NCBI RefSeq assembly: GCF_028330965.1
Contig: NZ_JAQMUB010000083.1
Span: forward strand, 85,553 to 149,552
Direction: 5' to 3'
DNA from: Oscillatoria sp. CS-180
Lineage (GTDB): Bacteria > Cyanobacteriota > Cyanobacteriia > Phormidesmidales > Phormidesmidaceae
Length of the DNA stretch: 64,000 nt
Position 1 is the stretch's first letter. Each line of letters begins with the position of its first letter. A program made the position numbers and the translations under genes. This document shows, piece by piece, positions 36,797 to 47,369 of this stretch. A model generated the notes under the pieces. It had not been told where the DNA came from, did no database searches, and saw only the letters and a program-made list of their open reading frames with translations.

Positions 36797-37165
36797 ATGC
36801 TTTTACGATTCCTTTCGGTTAGTTTTGCAAGTTTAGGTTTGACCATCCTGAGTCTACCTGCCGCTGCTCGTCCCGAGATCGCTAGCGGTGACCAGTGGTT
36901 AGAGGGCGTTAGTCAGGACGAGTGCTTAAGTCGGGCTGATAGCTTCATTGGCGAGCTTGATGTTCCCACTGATGCTGGCGACATCGATCGCACTGGCTAT
37001 TTTGACGATGGGGTATTCCGCATTCTTTGCTACAGCGGTGGCGAAGAATCGAGCATGGTTTTAATTTTTTCAGCCCACAACGAAAATGCTGAAGTGGCAA
37101 CGCAGTTCTTGCAGTTTGCTTTGCAAGAATTGGGGGGTGTGGAACCGACAGCAGGAACTTTGTAG
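36797..37165 (+). CDS. Secreted small protein of unknown function
   Basis: A 122-residue precursor with a signal peptide ending PAAA (about residue 24). The mature part has two Cys (EC near 43, and ILCYSGG near 79) that may form a disulfide. It also has an acidic central loop and a C-terminal helix (NAEVATQFLQFALQEL). No family recognised. It ends 9 bases before the convergent GH57 gene. Confidence 0.65.
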   Translation: MLLRFLSVSFASLGLTILSLPAAARPEIASGDQWLEGVSQDECLSRADSFIGELDVPTDAGDIDRTGYFDDGVFRILCYSGGEESSMVLIFSAHNENAEVATQFLQFALQELGGVEPTAGTL

Positions 37166-37174
37166 GCAAACGCC

Positions 37175-38659
37175 CTAAGCCATCGTCAGGGCAGATAACC
37201 CTCGTCGATGGATAGTTTGTGCATATTCGGTCCATGCGCCCTGTCCCCAGTACCGAAAACAGCTCGTCTCAAGTAGCAAAAGATGTAGCAGGGCCTGATG
37301 ATAGGACGCTGATCTAGGGTCGTTGAACTTGTTTTCTCGTACGGCTTGATGGAACCGAGCACTAAGTTGTTGCAGGGGCTGCATAACGTTACTGTAGCCC
37401 TCGACCCAGCTGCGATCATTAGTCCAGGAAGAGCCTTCCATATGAAAGCTCTGATCAGCCTGCTTCAGCTCAGCGATCGCTCTATCAACGGTATCAGGGC
37501 TGATGCGATCGCCGACCTGCTGCCAAAGACGGTGTTGTCCAATGGCTTGACAGGTGGGGAAATCAGCTGGAGTAACGCCAGCTTCGGCTAATAGCTCTAA
37601 ATATTCAGTGCCTAAGCAGCCAACAGTCCCAACCTGTCCACTATCGTGCTGCCTCATCTCATGCCAAGAGCGCTTGAACATTCCCGGAAATTCGTTCATC
37701 ATGACGCCCCCATTTTCACCATCACTGATCTGGGTGACGAGCGGGGGGATGTGGTTTTGACCCAATGCCACTGGTTGAAGCGTTTTGGCTTCTGCAAAAG
37801 GCTGCATCTGGCCCACAAGCTTGGTGTCTGAGCCTTGAGTTTTGATTAAGACGGTGATTTCTGCAACGTCGCCCTGCGTATTTCGAGCTACCAAACGATG
37901 GGGTAAATGGGGCTGTTGAACACCGCGTCCTTCTAAAGTCTCAATTGTGTGCTCTTGCACTAATAGCCACTGGTAGCCACAGTCCAAAAGCGCTTTAACA
38001 AAGGCATAAAGAGTATCAGGATGATTGGGCAAATGCATTTCAGGCGGGGAGAAGCCGCGTACCCGTGAGAGGGCTTCCCAGCCAAATAGCGCTGCAAAGT
38101 GGTGCTGCCAAGCCCGAATGTGAAGCTTGATGTCAGGAATTGGCGTCGAAGGAACGACCGCGTGACCCCAGAGGGTACCCAGCCACTCTACATAAGGCTG
38201 ATATTTAGAGTCGCAGGCAATGCGGCGTAATTTATCGAGAATGTCGTGGCGATTCATCTGCTGCAATCCCCACAGCAGCGTGCCTGAATAATCGAGCATA
38301 ATGCGGGGATTACATCCCTGTTCGACTAATTCAGGAATAAAATCCCCCATGCGGGCGTAGCAGTAAGCGAACGGACCGGCGTTATGATTGTCTCCCTCAT
38401 AGGGATGGTCAAACATATACTGAAGGTTGCTGATGAGCTGACCGTCTGCTCCGGCTGGAATGGTTGGCTGATGCATGTGAAGGGCGATCGCGAACCCTGC
38501 CGAGAAATCGGATAGTCGTAAGTTAGTCTGCTCTATAAAGACAGGACGAGAAGTATTGGTTGCAGATTGAATGCGATTTTCCCAACCCGCGAGGGGAGGC
38601 ATTCCATCAATGAGAGAGGGTAAACGGTCCAAGATGGAATGAGGAACAGTGGCAACCAT
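37175..38659 (-). CDS. Glycoside hydrolase family 57 enzyme
   Basis: A 494-residue alpha-glucan-type enzyme. The GH57 motifs are visible in order: ALHMHQPTIPAG (HQP, 63-65), LWGHAVVP (163-170), and GFSPPEMHLP with the nucleophile candidate E207. ISDGENGG follows with the acid/base candidate D313. A helical C-terminal region is present. Family members cleave or transfer alpha-1,4 or alpha-1,6 glucan bonds; substrate cannot be read from sequence. Probably acts on glycogen or oligosaccharides in the cytosol, since there is no signal peptide. Start ATG at 38659. Confidence 0.85.
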   Translation of the reverse strand: MVATVPHSILDRLPSLIDGMPPLAGWENRIQSATNTSRPVFIEQTNLRLSDFSAGFAIALHMHQPTIPAGADGQLISNLQYMFDHPYEGDNHNAGPFAYCYARMGDFIPELVEQGCNPRIMLDYSGTLLWGLQQMNRHDILDKLRRIACDSKYQPYVEWLGTLWGHAVVPSTPIPDIKLHIRAWQHHFAALFGWEALSRVRGFSPPEMHLPNHPDTLYAFVKALLDCGYQWLLVQEHTIETLEGRGVQQPHLPHRLVARNTQGDVAEITVLIKTQGSDTKLVGQMQPFAEAKTLQPVALGQNHIPPLVTQISDGENGGVMMNEFPGMFKRSWHEMRQHDSGQVGTVGCLGTEYLELLAEAGVTPADFPTCQAIGQHRLWQQVGDRISPDTVDRAIAELKQADQSFHMEGSSWTNDRSWVEGYSNVMQPLQQLSARFHQAVRENKFNDPRSASYHQALLHLLLLETSCFRYWGQGAWTEYAQTIHRRGLSALTMA

Positions 38660-38849
38660 GATTTAGAGGCATAAACTTTCCTTCAGTGTCGCACCATGAG
38701 ATACGAATTTAGTTGCATTTATGCAATTGATAAATAATCTTTAACACTTGTGAAGTCGCCTATGATTTCGGTTTTTGTTGCGAAATGGCAGAGATTTCAC
38801 ACGGACGAAAAGTCAGCCTTACAATCAGTAGGAATATTTGTGCATCCTG

Positions 38850-41540
38850 ATGAAGGTTATGACTGCGCCCGTTGAGAAAGACGTTAATCATGGTGTTCCA
38901 GAACGTTTAGCAAAGCACACGGTTCGTTACGCCAATTGTAAAGACGTCAATTGTGACGACTTGTCACCGATGATGCGTCACTATGTTCAAGTCAAGGCGG
39001 AGTATCCCCACGCGCTCCTGCTATACCGAGTGGGCGATTTCTTTGAAACTTTTTTTGAGGATGGCATCACCATCGCCCGTGAGTTGGAGCTGGTTCTGAC
39101 CAGTAAAGAAGCGGGAAAAGCGGTAGGACGAGTCCCTATGTCGGGTATTCCTCACCACGCCCTGGAGCGTTATTGTGCTCAGCTGGTTGAAAAGGGATAT
39201 GCGATCGCCATTTGTGACCAAGTTGAAGATCCAGCGCTGGCTCAAGGACTCGTCAAGCGAGAAGTAACGCGCGTGGTGACCCCTGGCACAGTGCTGGAAG
39301 AGGGGATGCTCAGTGCCCGCCAGAACAATTTTCTGGCAGCTGTGGTCCTCTCGGGAGATCATTGGGGATTGGCCTATGCTGATGTTTCAACAGGAGAGTT
39401 TTTTACCACTCAACACCATGACTTGGAGCAGGTCACTCAGGAGCTCATGCGATTGCAGCCATCGGAGACTTTGCTGCCAACCGATGCCCCTGATCTGCGT
39501 GTGATGCTGCGTCCGGGAGAAGCAACGGATCAGCTGCCAGATTGCTTGCCGCGACAGTTCTGCTATACCTTGCGATCGCAAGGAGCCTTCTCGCATACCG
39601 AAGCCAAACAGCGATTACTACAAACGTTTCGATTGCGATCGCTTGAGGGGATTGGCTGCGATCATCTGCCCCTAGCTGTCCGTGCGGCTGGAGGACTGTT
39701 GGAATATTTAGAAGAGACACAAAAAGAGAATCCTGTTCCTCTACAACTCCTGAGCACCTATGTATTAAGTGATTTTTTGGTGCTGGATCATCAGACTCGA
39801 CGTAATCTTGAAATTACCCAGACGTCACGGGATGGTACCTACAACGGTTCGTTATTATGGGCGTTAGATCGGACTGTAACGGCTATGGGCGGGCGGGCAC
39901 TTCGCCGCTGGCTCCTACAGCCACTACTGTCGGTTGAGAAGATTCAAGACCGTCAATCTACTATTCAGGAGCTGGTCGAGCAGGGGTCTCTGCGAACATC
40001 ACTGCAACAGCAGCTTAAGCAGATTTATGATTTGGAGCGGTTAGCGGGTCGAGCGGGTTCAGGAACCGCGAACGGACGTGACCTTGTAGCTTTGGCTGAT
40101 TCCTTTGCTCGTTTACCCGTTCTGGCTGCACTGGTTGAGTCGGCTAAGTCTTCTTATTTAAGAGCGCTGCAATATGTTCCGCCAGACCTAGAGCAGCTAG
40201 GAGATACGTTGCGATCGCACCTAGTCGAAAATCCGCCTCTTTACCTCACCGAAGGCAATTTAATTCGTCCCGGTGTTAATTCCGAATTGGACGATCTCCG
40301 CGCTCAGATCAAAGGCGATCAGGATTGGATTGCGGGCTTGGAACCGTCTGAACGAGACCGCACAGGTATCTCAAATTTGAAGGTGGGTTTCAACAAGGCA
40401 TTTGGTTATTACATTAGTATTTCGCGAAGCAAAGCTAGCCAGGCTCCTGAAGACTACATCCGTAAGCAAACCCTGACGAATGAAGAGCGCTATATCACCC
40501 CAGAACTGAAAGAACGGGAAGCCCGTGTCTTCACAACCCAAGATCAGATTCACAGTTTGGAGTATGAGATCTTCCAGCAGCTGCGGGAATTGGTGGGACA
40601 CCATGCAGACTTGATTCGCAAGGTCGCTCAGGCAGTTGCTGCTGCCGATGTTCTGGCCGGACTCACTGAAGTGGCGATTTATCAGGGCTATTGCTGTCCT
40701 GATATTGCCGATAGCCGAGAGATTGCCATTACTCAAGGACGCCATCCCGTAGTTGAGCAGTTGTTACCTGCCGGATTTTTCGTTCCTAATTCAACGGGAT
40801 TGGGCGAGTCATCCCCCCATCTCTCAATTGCCTCGTCTTCTCACCCTGACCTGATTATTCTGACTGGGCCGAATGCCAGCGGCAAAAGTTGCTATCTGCG
40901 ACAGGTCGGTCTTATCCAGCTGATAGCTCAGGTGGGTAGCTTTGTGCCTGCTGAAGCAGCGAGATTGGGTATTTGCGATCGCATTTTTACTCGGGTTGGT
41001 GCCGTTGATGACCTCGCAACGGGGCAGTCAACGTTCATGGTGGAGATGAACGAAACGGCTAACATTTTGAACCATGCGAGCGATCGCTCCCTCGTCCTGC
41101 TAGACGAAATTGGTCGTGGTACAGCAACCTTTGATGGTCTGTCGATTGCCTGGTCAGTGGCGGAATATCTCGCCAGTGAGGTCCGTGCACGGACCATTTT
41201 TGCCACTCATTACCATGAGCTAAATGAGTTAGCCGCCATCTTAGAAAACGTCGCCAACTATCAGGTCACGGTTAAAGAAATGCCTGACCAAATTGTGTTC
41301 TTGCATCAGGTGCGTCCGGGTGGAGCGGACCGGTCCTATGGCATCGAAGCAGGGCGTCTGGCCGGATTGCCCCCGACGGTCATTCAGCGGGCGCGGGAAG
41401 TGATGACCCAGATCGAGAAGCACAGCAAAATTGCGGTTGGTCTGCGGAAAGGCGCACAATTCGACAGCAACGGACGCAGGCGCAAACGTCGCAGCGTTCA
41501 AGAGGATCCCGCAGAGCAGCTCGATATTTTTGGCTGTTAG
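38850..41540 (+). CDS. mutS: DNA mismatch repair protein MutS
   Basis: Recognises mismatches and recruits MutL. About 896 residues from the ATG at 38850; a second ATG at 38859 has GAAGG very near it, and an upstream TTG at 38838 is also in frame. The N-terminal mismatch-binding domain has [14 protein letters not shown], with the mismatch-wedging Phe and Glu. Clamp and lever regions follow, then the ATPase with P-loop GPNASGKS (about residue 680), [25 protein letters not shown] and [11 protein letters not shown]. The C-terminus (EQLDIFGC) holds the usual beta-clamp-like peptide. The N-terminal extension of about 45 residues before the core is longer than in E. coli. Confidence 0.97.
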   Translation: MKVMTAPVEKDVNHGVPERLAKHTVRYANCKDVNCDDLSPMMRHYVQVKAEYPHALLLYRVGDFFETFFEDGITIARELELVLTSKEAGKAVGRVPMSGIPHHALERYCAQLVEKGYAIAICDQVEDPALAQGLVKREVTRVVTPGTVLEEGMLSARQNNFLAAVVLSGDHWGLAYADVSTGEFFTTQHHDLEQVTQELMRLQPSETLLPTDAPDLRVMLRPGEATDQLPDCLPRQFCYTLRSQGAFSHTEAKQRLLQTFRLRSLEGIGCDHLPLAVRAAGGLLEYLEETQKENPVPLQLLSTYVLSDFLVLDHQTRRNLEITQTSRDGTYNGSLLWALDRTVTAMGGRALRRWLLQPLLSVEKIQDRQSTIQELVEQGSLRTSLQQQLKQIYDLERLAGRAGSGTANGRDLVALADSFARLPVLAALVESAKSSYLRALQYVPPDLEQLGDTLRSHLVENPPLYLTEGNLIRPGVNSELDDLRAQIKGDQDWIAGLEPSERDRTGISNLKVGFNKAFGYYISISRSKASQAPEDYIRKQTLTNEERYITPELKEREARVFTTQDQIHSLEYEIFQQLRELVGHHADLIRKVAQAVAAADVLAGLTEVAIYQGYCCPDIADSREIAITQGRHPVVEQLLPAGFFVPNSTGLGESSPHLSIASSSHPDLIILTGPNASGKSCYLRQVGLIQLIAQVGSFVPAEAARLGICDRIFTRVGAVDDLATGQSTFMVEMNETANILNHASDRSLVLLDEIGRGTATFDGLSIAWSVAEYLASEVRARTIFATHYHELNELAAILENVANYQVTVKEMPDQIVFLHQVRPGGADRSYGIEAGRLAGLPPTVIQRAREVMTQIEKHSKIAVGLRKGAQFDSNGRRRKRRSVQEDPAEQLDIFGC

Positions 41541-41597
41541 AAATGACTATTGCCAGCTACCAGCCCTGGAACGCCTGCTTTGAAAAGTGCTGCACAG

Positions 41598-42182
41598 CTA
41601 TTGACTCGCCCATATTGTCTGTTCAGAAAACCCTAACTCTTGAAAGTCATCCGCCCTTAACGCAGCTTCGTCTGCACAGAAAAATTCATCAAGTTGGGGC
41701 GGCGACACTGGTGTCCCCGCCAGCATTGCGTGAACTTGTCCACGATGATGAATTTGATGCTGAAAAAGATGTGTGAGCAGACGTGACATTTGTTCTGTTT
41801 GTACGGCGTCGTGACGTGAAATGTCTACAGAGTTTTTCAAGAGCTTGGCATCAAGAGTTTGGCAAACTGCGATTAGCCGTTGATCCGTTTTGCGCTGCTG
41901 AGCCTTGAGTGCATCACACGTTTTGTAGGGTTCATCGGCTTCAAAAAATTTCCAAGCTTGGTGATTGATGGGTTCACCCCTGATGCTTCGCTCCAAAGCA
42001 TCGATGTAAAACCAATCTACAGTCAATATGTGATTCAGCGTTGCACTAATGGATGGAAAAAAGCTAGTTCTTATTGCGGAAAAGTCATTTTGACTCAATC
42101 GACTACAAACTTTTAATAAGCGATGATTTGCCCAAGCATTGTTGTATGCCAATGTCAGGAAATGGTGTGCTAAAGGATCCAT
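41598..42182 (-). CDS. DinB-family four-helix protein
   Basis: A 194-residue protein with the DinB metal-binding pattern: His in NHILTVDWFYIDALE (about residue 49) and two His in THLFQHQIHHRGQVHAML (about 138-143). This superfamily includes thiol-dependent S-transferases. The substrate is unknown. It converges on mutS with 57 bases between stops. Start ATG at 42182. Confidence 0.85.
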   Translation of the reverse strand: MDPLAHHFLTLAYNNAWANHRLLKVCSRLSQNDFSAIRTSFFPSISATLNHILTVDWFYIDALERSIRGEPINHQAWKFFEADEPYKTCDALKAQQRKTDQRLIAVCQTLDAKLLKNSVDISRHDAVQTEQMSRLLTHLFQHQIHHRGQVHAMLAGTPVSPPQLDEFFCADEAALRADDFQELGFSEQTIWASQ

Positions 42183-42293
42183 AGCAAATCGTTGGCATGA
42201 CCTTACAACTTATACGCTCATAATCCTGTTTTGATTGGGTTAGCGCAAGACCATTTCATTGCATAGTTGTTTCACAAATCTCGAATTGAGCAA

Positions 42294-42497
42294 CTACTCA
42301 TCAGTAAGGCGAATTTTGCCGGCGCGAACATAGTCCAAAAGGCGATTGATGTGAAAGCGATCAGCTGAGGCCATCTTGGGATCAGACAGCATGGCTGTCG
42401 TCAGCTTTAAGTGTTCCTGACGGCTCAGCTGTTTTGCTCGAACAGCTTTCTGCACTAATGCTTGAATTCCGTAAGGCTCTTGTGCGGCGGAAACCAT
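42294..42497 (-). CDS. Small conserved cyanobacterial-type protein, 67 aa
   Basis: A helical protein with two parts: IQALVQKAVRAKQLSRQEHLKLTTAMLSD and ADRFHINRLLDYVRAGKIRLTDE. I recall related short proteins in other cyanobacteria with the same LSRQEHxxLxxAxLSD pattern and a closing INRxxDYxxxGxLxLxD. No function is known to me. It stands alone before a 426-base spacer. Confidence 0.7.
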   Translation of the reverse strand: MVSAAQEPYGIQALVQKAVRAKQLSRQEHLKLTTAMLSDPKMASADRFHINRLLDYVRAGKIRLTDE

Positions 42498-42923
42498 AAC
42501 TCGACTTACCCTTTCAGATGATGAGGTGATTTTGAATGCATAGAGATGTTTGAGAACAAATGGGCTTTAACTCAGAAACTCAGACCGTGTCGCTTGATGA
42601 ATTCGGTGCTGATGGCCTGCAAACGCTTCAATTGTCTGGATTGTGTTTCATCTATTTCGTGCCTATGTATAGGCTAAGAACTTCCTTCAGAACTGCGATC
42701 AGAAGAGTCACTGATTACACCAATGCTTTACACGAGCTTCTAAGCGCTTTCACATAATCCAACCTAGGTATAAATAGGCGCTTGATGTTTGTGAAGTTTT
42801 CTTGTCCAATGTCTGAGATTGTCCTGAAGGTTGGTCGGATCTTTTCAGGGCACAGATGTCGGACATTGCTCTGCATAGTCTTTAGACTAAACAAGGACCT
42901 TCGATGCTCTAATCTGATTTTTT
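42498..42923. other. Intergenic region upstream of gloB
   Basis: A 426-base divergent spacer. Short open frames occur but none has coding features. No RNA gene was recognised. Confidence 0.4.
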
Positions 42924-43697
42924 ATGGAGATTTACCGCTTACCAGTCCTGTCCGACAACTACATTTTTCTGCTGCATGATCCCACGACGAAAACTGCTGC
43001 GGTTGTTGATCCCGCTGAAGCTGTCCCTGTTCTTGAAAAGCTGACTGCTCTGGATGCCACACTGACTGCGATTTTCAACACTCATCACCACGGGGATCAT
43101 GTCGGGGGAAATCGCCTGCTGGTGCAGCGATTTCCTGGCACGACTGTTTATGGGGGGGCTGAAGACAGAGGCCGGATTCCAGGTCAACAAGTCTATCTAT
43201 CCGAAGGTGACACGGTGACTTTTGCTGAACGCGAGGCGAGGGTCTATTTTGTTCCAGGACATACACGTGCTCACATTGCTTACTACTTTCCGCCTAGGCG
43301 AGAGGCAGAATGGGGAGAGCTGTTTTGCGGCGATACTCTGTTTGCAGGGGGCTGTGGTCGTTTATTTGAAGGCACCCCACAACAGATGGTGGCCTCTCTG
43401 AGTAAGCTGCGATCGCTGCCTGACACCACGCGCATTTGGTGTGCCCACGAGTACACCCTTAATAATTTGAAATTTGCAATGACGGTTGATGCGGACAATA
43501 CTGTCCTCAAAAACCGTCTGACTCAAGTCCAAACTGCTCGTATGCGCCATGAAGCAACGATCCCATCAGAGTTGGGGATCGAAAAAGCAACGAATCCGTT
43601 TCTCCGATGGGATGTGACTGCTATCCAAGCAGCTGCTGGGAGTACTGATCCAGTCCGTGCTTTTGCCCGCGTTCGCGGTATGAAAGATCAGTTTTGA
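42924..43697 (+). CDS. gloB: Hydroxyacylglutathione hydrolase (glyoxalase II)
   Basis: Hydrolyses S-D-lactoylglutathione to lactate and glutathione in methylglyoxal detoxification. The 257-residue metallo-beta-lactamase-fold protein has [11 protein letters not shown] for two metals, [30 protein letters not shown] and [10 protein letters not shown]. The C-terminal domain includes ATNPFLRWD. All metal ligands are present. Its last 10 bases overlap the stop region of the convergent panC/cmk gene. Confidence 0.96.
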   Translation: MEIYRLPVLSDNYIFLLHDPTTKTAAVVDPAEAVPVLEKLTALDATLTAIFNTHHHGDHVGGNRLLVQRFPGTTVYGGAEDRGRIPGQQVYLSEGDTVTFAEREARVYFVPGHTRAHIAYYFPPRREAEWGELFCGDTLFAGGCGRLFEGTPQQMVASLSKLRSLPDTTRIWCAHEYTLNNLKFAMTVDADNTVLKNRLTQVQTARMRHEATIPSELGIEKATNPFLRWDVTAIQAAAGSTDPVRAFARVRGMKDQF

Positions 43698-45277
43698 TCA
43701 TCCTCTAACCGTTGGCGATAAAGCCCTACGATTTTCTCAACAACTGCTTCAATAGATAGTCCGTCTGTAAACAGCTCGACGGCATCTTTGGCTTGACGTA
43801 GGGGTGCAACGGTACGGGTGCTGTCTTTGTGATCGCGCTCATCGATGGCGTGCTGAAGCGCTTCCAAACTCATGGGCGGTTGATTTTGGGCTGCCATGTC
43901 TTTCTGACGTCGGCGAGCACGTTCATGGACTGAGGCCGTCAAGAAGACTTTCAACTCGGCAAACGGAAAGACCTGAGTGCCGATATCGCGTCCTTCCATA
44001 ACGACTCCTCCTTGCTCACCATAAGCCTGCTGCTGTTTGAGAAGGACTTCTCGGACGACGGGTTGAGCGGCCACTGTCGAGACATGTCCTGTGACGTCGG
44101 GGCTGCGAATGGCATGAGTAACATCCTGATCATTGACCCAAACGCGAGTAATGCCAACGTTGCTCTGAGTTGCAGGCTCAGTTGCCAGACGGATCTGGCA
44201 GTCTGCCAAAATTTCTGCAACAGCGATCTCGTCCGCTGGGTCAACATTGGATTCCAACACTTTCCACGTGATGGCTCGATACATGGCTCCACTGTCTAAG
44301 TACATGAGACCCAACTTATCGGCGACTAGACGGGCAACGGTTGATTTCCCGGCCCCTGCTGGACCATCAATCGCGACAATGGGGCGTCGCGATCGCAGCA
44401 GGACATTATCAATCAAGCGAGTGTCGCCTAAGTAGGCGGCGATCGCCAACAATCCAACAGTTTCAATATGTTCCACAGGTTCTAGGGTTTCTGGATGGAC
44501 AAGCTCAATGTATTGCACCCGCAAAGATGGCACTGGGCTGAGGGTTTCCTTGACTATGTTGATAAGCGCCTGACCTTGTTTTTCACCCTCCATAAAGGCA
44601 GTTTTGGCGGCGTTTAGACTTTGATATAAAACGTTGGCGTGCTGGCGATCCTGCTGAGATAGGTATCGATTACGTGAGCTATGAGCCAGACCGTCAGCCT
44701 CTCGGATAATGGGGCATCCCACAACGGTGACAGGCCAGTTGAGATCACGGACCATCTGCTTGATAATCGCTAGCTGTTGTGCATCTTTCTGCCCGAAATA
44801 GGCGCGTTCTGGCGCAACTAAGTTAAACAGTTTGGCAACAACTGTTGTCACGCCTGAAAAATGGCCTGGACGATAGGCACCACACAGTGAGCGCATCATG
44901 TCAGCAACGGGAATGACCTGTGTCATGAGAAAAGGCGGTGACTGATTAGGTGATTGGGGATATAGAGTGTGGGGTAGTGGGCAGAAGATGGCATCCACAC
45001 TGGCGGCTTCGCATTGTGCTAGATCGTTGTCCAGCATGCGAGGGTAGGCCTCTAAGTCTTCTGTTGGACCAAACTGTAGTGGATTGACGAAGATGCTCAC
45101 AACAATGCGATCGTTCTCCTGGCGAGCACGATGAATCAAGCTCATATGGCCTGCATGTAATGCACCCATCGTGGGCACCAGTCCTATTGACGCGATCGCG
45201 GGATAGTCGTCAGCAGAAGGTTGACGCCAAATTGCCAAACAACTCCTTAATCCTTCAATTGTCTTGAGGACTTTCAC
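43688..45277 (-). CDS. panC/cmk: Bifunctional pantoate-beta-alanine ligase / cytidylate kinase
   Basis: A natural fusion typical of cyanobacteria. The N-terminal PanC (about 1-285) makes pantothenate from pantoate and beta-alanine; it shows [23 protein letters not shown] and [16 protein letters not shown]. The C-terminal Cmk (about 300-529) phosphorylates CMP and dCMP; it shows [43 protein letters not shown] and RxxKD-type elements. Both active sites look complete. The start is a GTG at 45277 with AGGGGTGA upstream. 529 residues is normal for the fusion. Confidence 0.97.
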   Translation of the reverse strand: MKVLKTIEGLRSCLAIWRQPSADDYPAIASIGLVPTMGALHAGHMSLIHRARQENDRIVVSIFVNPLQFGPTEDLEAYPRMLDNDLAQCEAASVDAIFCPLPHTLYPQSPNQSPPFLMTQVIPVADMMRSLCGAYRPGHFSGVTTVVAKLFNLVAPERAYFGQKDAQQLAIIKQMVRDLNWPVTVVGCPIIREADGLAHSSRNRYLSQQDRQHANVLYQSLNAAKTAFMEGEKQGQALINIVKETLSPVPSLRVQYIELVHPETLEPVEHIETVGLLAIAAYLGDTRLIDNVLLRSRRPIVAIDGPAGAGKSTVARLVADKLGLMYLDSGAMYRAITWKVLESNVDPADEIAVAEILADCQIRLATEPATQSNVGITRVWVNDQDVTHAIRSPDVTGHVSTVAAQPVVREVLLKQQQAYGEQGGVVMEGRDIGTQVFPFAELKVFLTASVHERARRRQKDMAAQNQPPMSLEALQHAIDERDHKDSTRTVAPLRQAKDAVELFTDGLSIEAVVEKIVGLYRQRLEDDQN

Positions 45278-45535
45278 CGATATTCACCCCTAAATGTTTG
45301 TTGGTTAACAGAGCTGTCGTTCGACTAAATCTTGAAGATCAAGTCGATGCTGATCTTGAACTATTCTCTTTGATGCTAAGGGCTTGTCAGAGTCATTGCA
45401 CGGTGGCCGAAACCGCGTCGTCCTCTGAAAAAGCAGTTTTTGCCGGAATGACTTGCAGGTCTGCAATATATGTTTACGTTTTTGCCACAAAGTTTATAGC
45501 CTATCAGACTCTGTCTTTGCAGCGAACCTTAATAC

Positions 45536-46396
45536 CTAATGAGTTTTCTCAAGGGTGACTGGATAGGAGGTAATCACCAATTCCGAGATTTTGCCGCGTC
45601 GTTTTGCATTGGAATTAATGGCCCGGGTTGCTTGAATGTTGTGGATATAAAAACCGTCGTAGAGTTGTCGGATAAAGGGGCAATCTGAGTTGGAAACCAT
45701 GACCTTGACACCCCGTTCAGCCAGTTCAGCAAACGTCTGCTGTAAACGCTCTTGGTCCCTAGCGCCAAACCCATATCGGCTATAGCTAGTAAAACTGCTG
45801 GTAGGGCTGATGGGGTGATAGGGCGGATCAAAATAGACAAAATCGTTGCCGTTTTTTGCCCGAGTCAAAATTGCCGTAAATTCTTCGCAAGTAATATTGG
45901 CGCGTTGAAGAGCGATCGCGGCTTGTTGCAAGGTCAGCACATCACACACCTTAGGATTCTTGTAACGCCCCATCGGGACGTTGAAATATCCTTTGGAATT
46001 TTCTCGATACAGTCCGTTAAAGCAAGTTTTATTGAGATAGATCAGACGAGCTGCTCGACTTAGGGGAGACGCCAAATGGGTCTGGGCACGAATGGTGTAA
46101 TAGTAGTCGTGACAATGGTGAGCTTGATGGTCTTGCAGCAGTTCGATGACGGCTTCAACGTCATCCCGAACGCATTGATAAACGTTAACAAGCTCTGTGT
46201 TGAGGTCGGCTAAAACGGCCCGATAGCATTGATTCTGTAGATGAAAAAAAATAGCCCCTCCCCCCAAAAATGGTTCGTAATAATAACGAAACTGTTTTGG
46301 AAAATAGGGACGATATTGCTCAATGAGCCGACCTTTTCCACCGGCCCATTTAAGAAACGGGCGAGGGGAGAGATCTGGGGTAATGATAGCCGTCAT
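45536..46396 (-). CDS. dam: Orphan DNA adenine methylase (Dam type)
   Basis: Predicted N6-adenine methyltransferase of 286 residues. It has the FLKWAGGKGRL SAM-binding motif near the N-terminus and the catalytic DPPY (about 197-200, YFDPPYHP), with the target-recognition region between them, as in GATC-methylating Dam enzymes. YLNKTCFNGLYRENSKGYFNVP is the usual family block. No restriction endonuclease is adjacent, so it is probably a solitary methylase, as in several other cyanobacteria. GATC is within the HIP1 octamer. ATG at 46396. Confidence 0.92.
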   Translation of the reverse strand: MTAIITPDLSPRPFLKWAGGKGRLIEQYRPYFPKQFRYYYEPFLGGGAIFFHLQNQCYRAVLADLNTELVNVYQCVRDDVEAVIELLQDHQAHHCHDYYYTIRAQTHLASPLSRAARLIYLNKTCFNGLYRENSKGYFNVPMGRYKNPKVCDVLTLQQAAIALQRANITCEEFTAILTRAKNGNDFVYFDPPYHPISPTSSFTSYSRYGFGARDQERLQQTFAELAERGVKVMVSNSDCPFIRQLYDGFYIHNIQATRAINSNAKRRGKISELVITSYPVTLEKTH

Positions 46397-46613
46397 GAGA
46401 CAAAGAAGTGCGCAGTGAGCAACGGAGTCAATGTCCTTAACTCAGGCTCGCAACGATCAGACCCCCCTTTATTGAAACATATGTACTTATTGTAGAGGAC
46501 TACTGAAATATTTCCTATCAATTCATTCATTCCTGAACTGCGATAGGATGACATTAAGTGATACCTATCAATCATCGCGTTAGTACTGACTTCTAGTTGC
46601 GCTGGTTTGAATT

Positions 46614-46817
46614 ATGCAAGAGTTTTTTAATAATGTTTCGCGATACCCCAGATATTTGATTTCCTTTACGTTGGGTATCTTTTTCAACGCAATTGAACCT
46701 TTGATGCCGTTGCTGAAGCGTCCGACAACTGCGATCGCGCTAGTCGGTATTGTCGTCTCAGTCTTTGTGTTTCTAACGTTCACCTTGAAGGCCATGCTGG
46801 GGTTATCGGCAGTTTAG
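46614..46817 (+). CDS. Ycf33/DUF751-family small membrane protein
   Basis: A 67-residue protein with two hydrophobic segments (about 14-32 and 40-62). The pattern FFNNVSRYPRYLISFTLGIFF and PTTAIALVG is shared by cyanobacterial and plastid Ycf33 proteins. Function not established. It precedes rbfA on the same strand, a common cyanobacterial arrangement as far as I recall, with 118 bases between them. Confidence 0.82.
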   Translation: MQEFFNNVSRYPRYLISFTLGIFFNAIEPLMPLLKRPTTAIALVGIVVSVFVFLTFTLKAMLGLSAV

Positions 46818-46935
46818 GGAAAGATCTTTACCAGTCAGCTTCCTATTTGGAATTAGAACCTGCCCAAGCTCGCTTAGTTGAAGCGAGCGCTTCGGGAATG
46901 TGAAGGAAGCGACCTTTGTTCAAGAGGATTGTACG

Positions 46936-47367
46936 ATGGCAAATAGTCGGCGGGTTGCTCGCGTCGCATCCATGATTAAGCGTGAAGTGAGTCAGATGCT
47001 GATGTCGGGTATTAAGGATGATCGTGTGGGCGCTGGCATGGTCAGTATCACGGATGTGGATGTCTCCGGCGATCTGCAACACGCCAAGATTTTTGTCAGT
47101 ATCTATGGTACCGATGCAGCCCGGGCTGAAACGATGGCAGGTCTGCAAGCTGCGACTGGATATGTGCGGAGCGAGCTAGGGCAGCGGATGCGGTTACGCC
47201 GCACCCCTGAGGTTCTTTTTCGCGAGGATCGTTCAGTCGAACGAGGGACACGTGTGCTTTCACTCATCAACCAACTGAGTGCTGAACGAGCGGATCATAA
47301 TGAAGCTCCTGCTACCGACGAAACAAACGAGTCTGACAATGACGTTCCTATGGCTGCTGAGGACTGA
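46936..47367 (+). CDS. rbfA: Ribosome-binding factor A
   Basis: Binds the 30S subunit and helps 16S rRNA 5'-end maturation. The 143-residue protein starts at the ATG at 46936 ([19 protein letters not shown]), preceded by AAGAGGA; the open frame extends 12 codons upstream without family similarity. The KH-like core includes [20 protein letters not shown] and [18 protein letters not shown]. The acidic C-terminal tail is typical of cyanobacterial copies. Two bases separate its stop from the GTG of the next gene. Confidence 0.95.
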   Translation: MANSRRVARVASMIKREVSQMLMSGIKDDRVGAGMVSITDVDVSGDLQHAKIFVSIYGTDAARAETMAGLQAATGYVRSELGQRMRLRRTPEVLFREDRSVERGTRVLSLINQLSAERADHNEAPATDETNESDNDVPMAAED

Positions 47368-47369
47368 TT

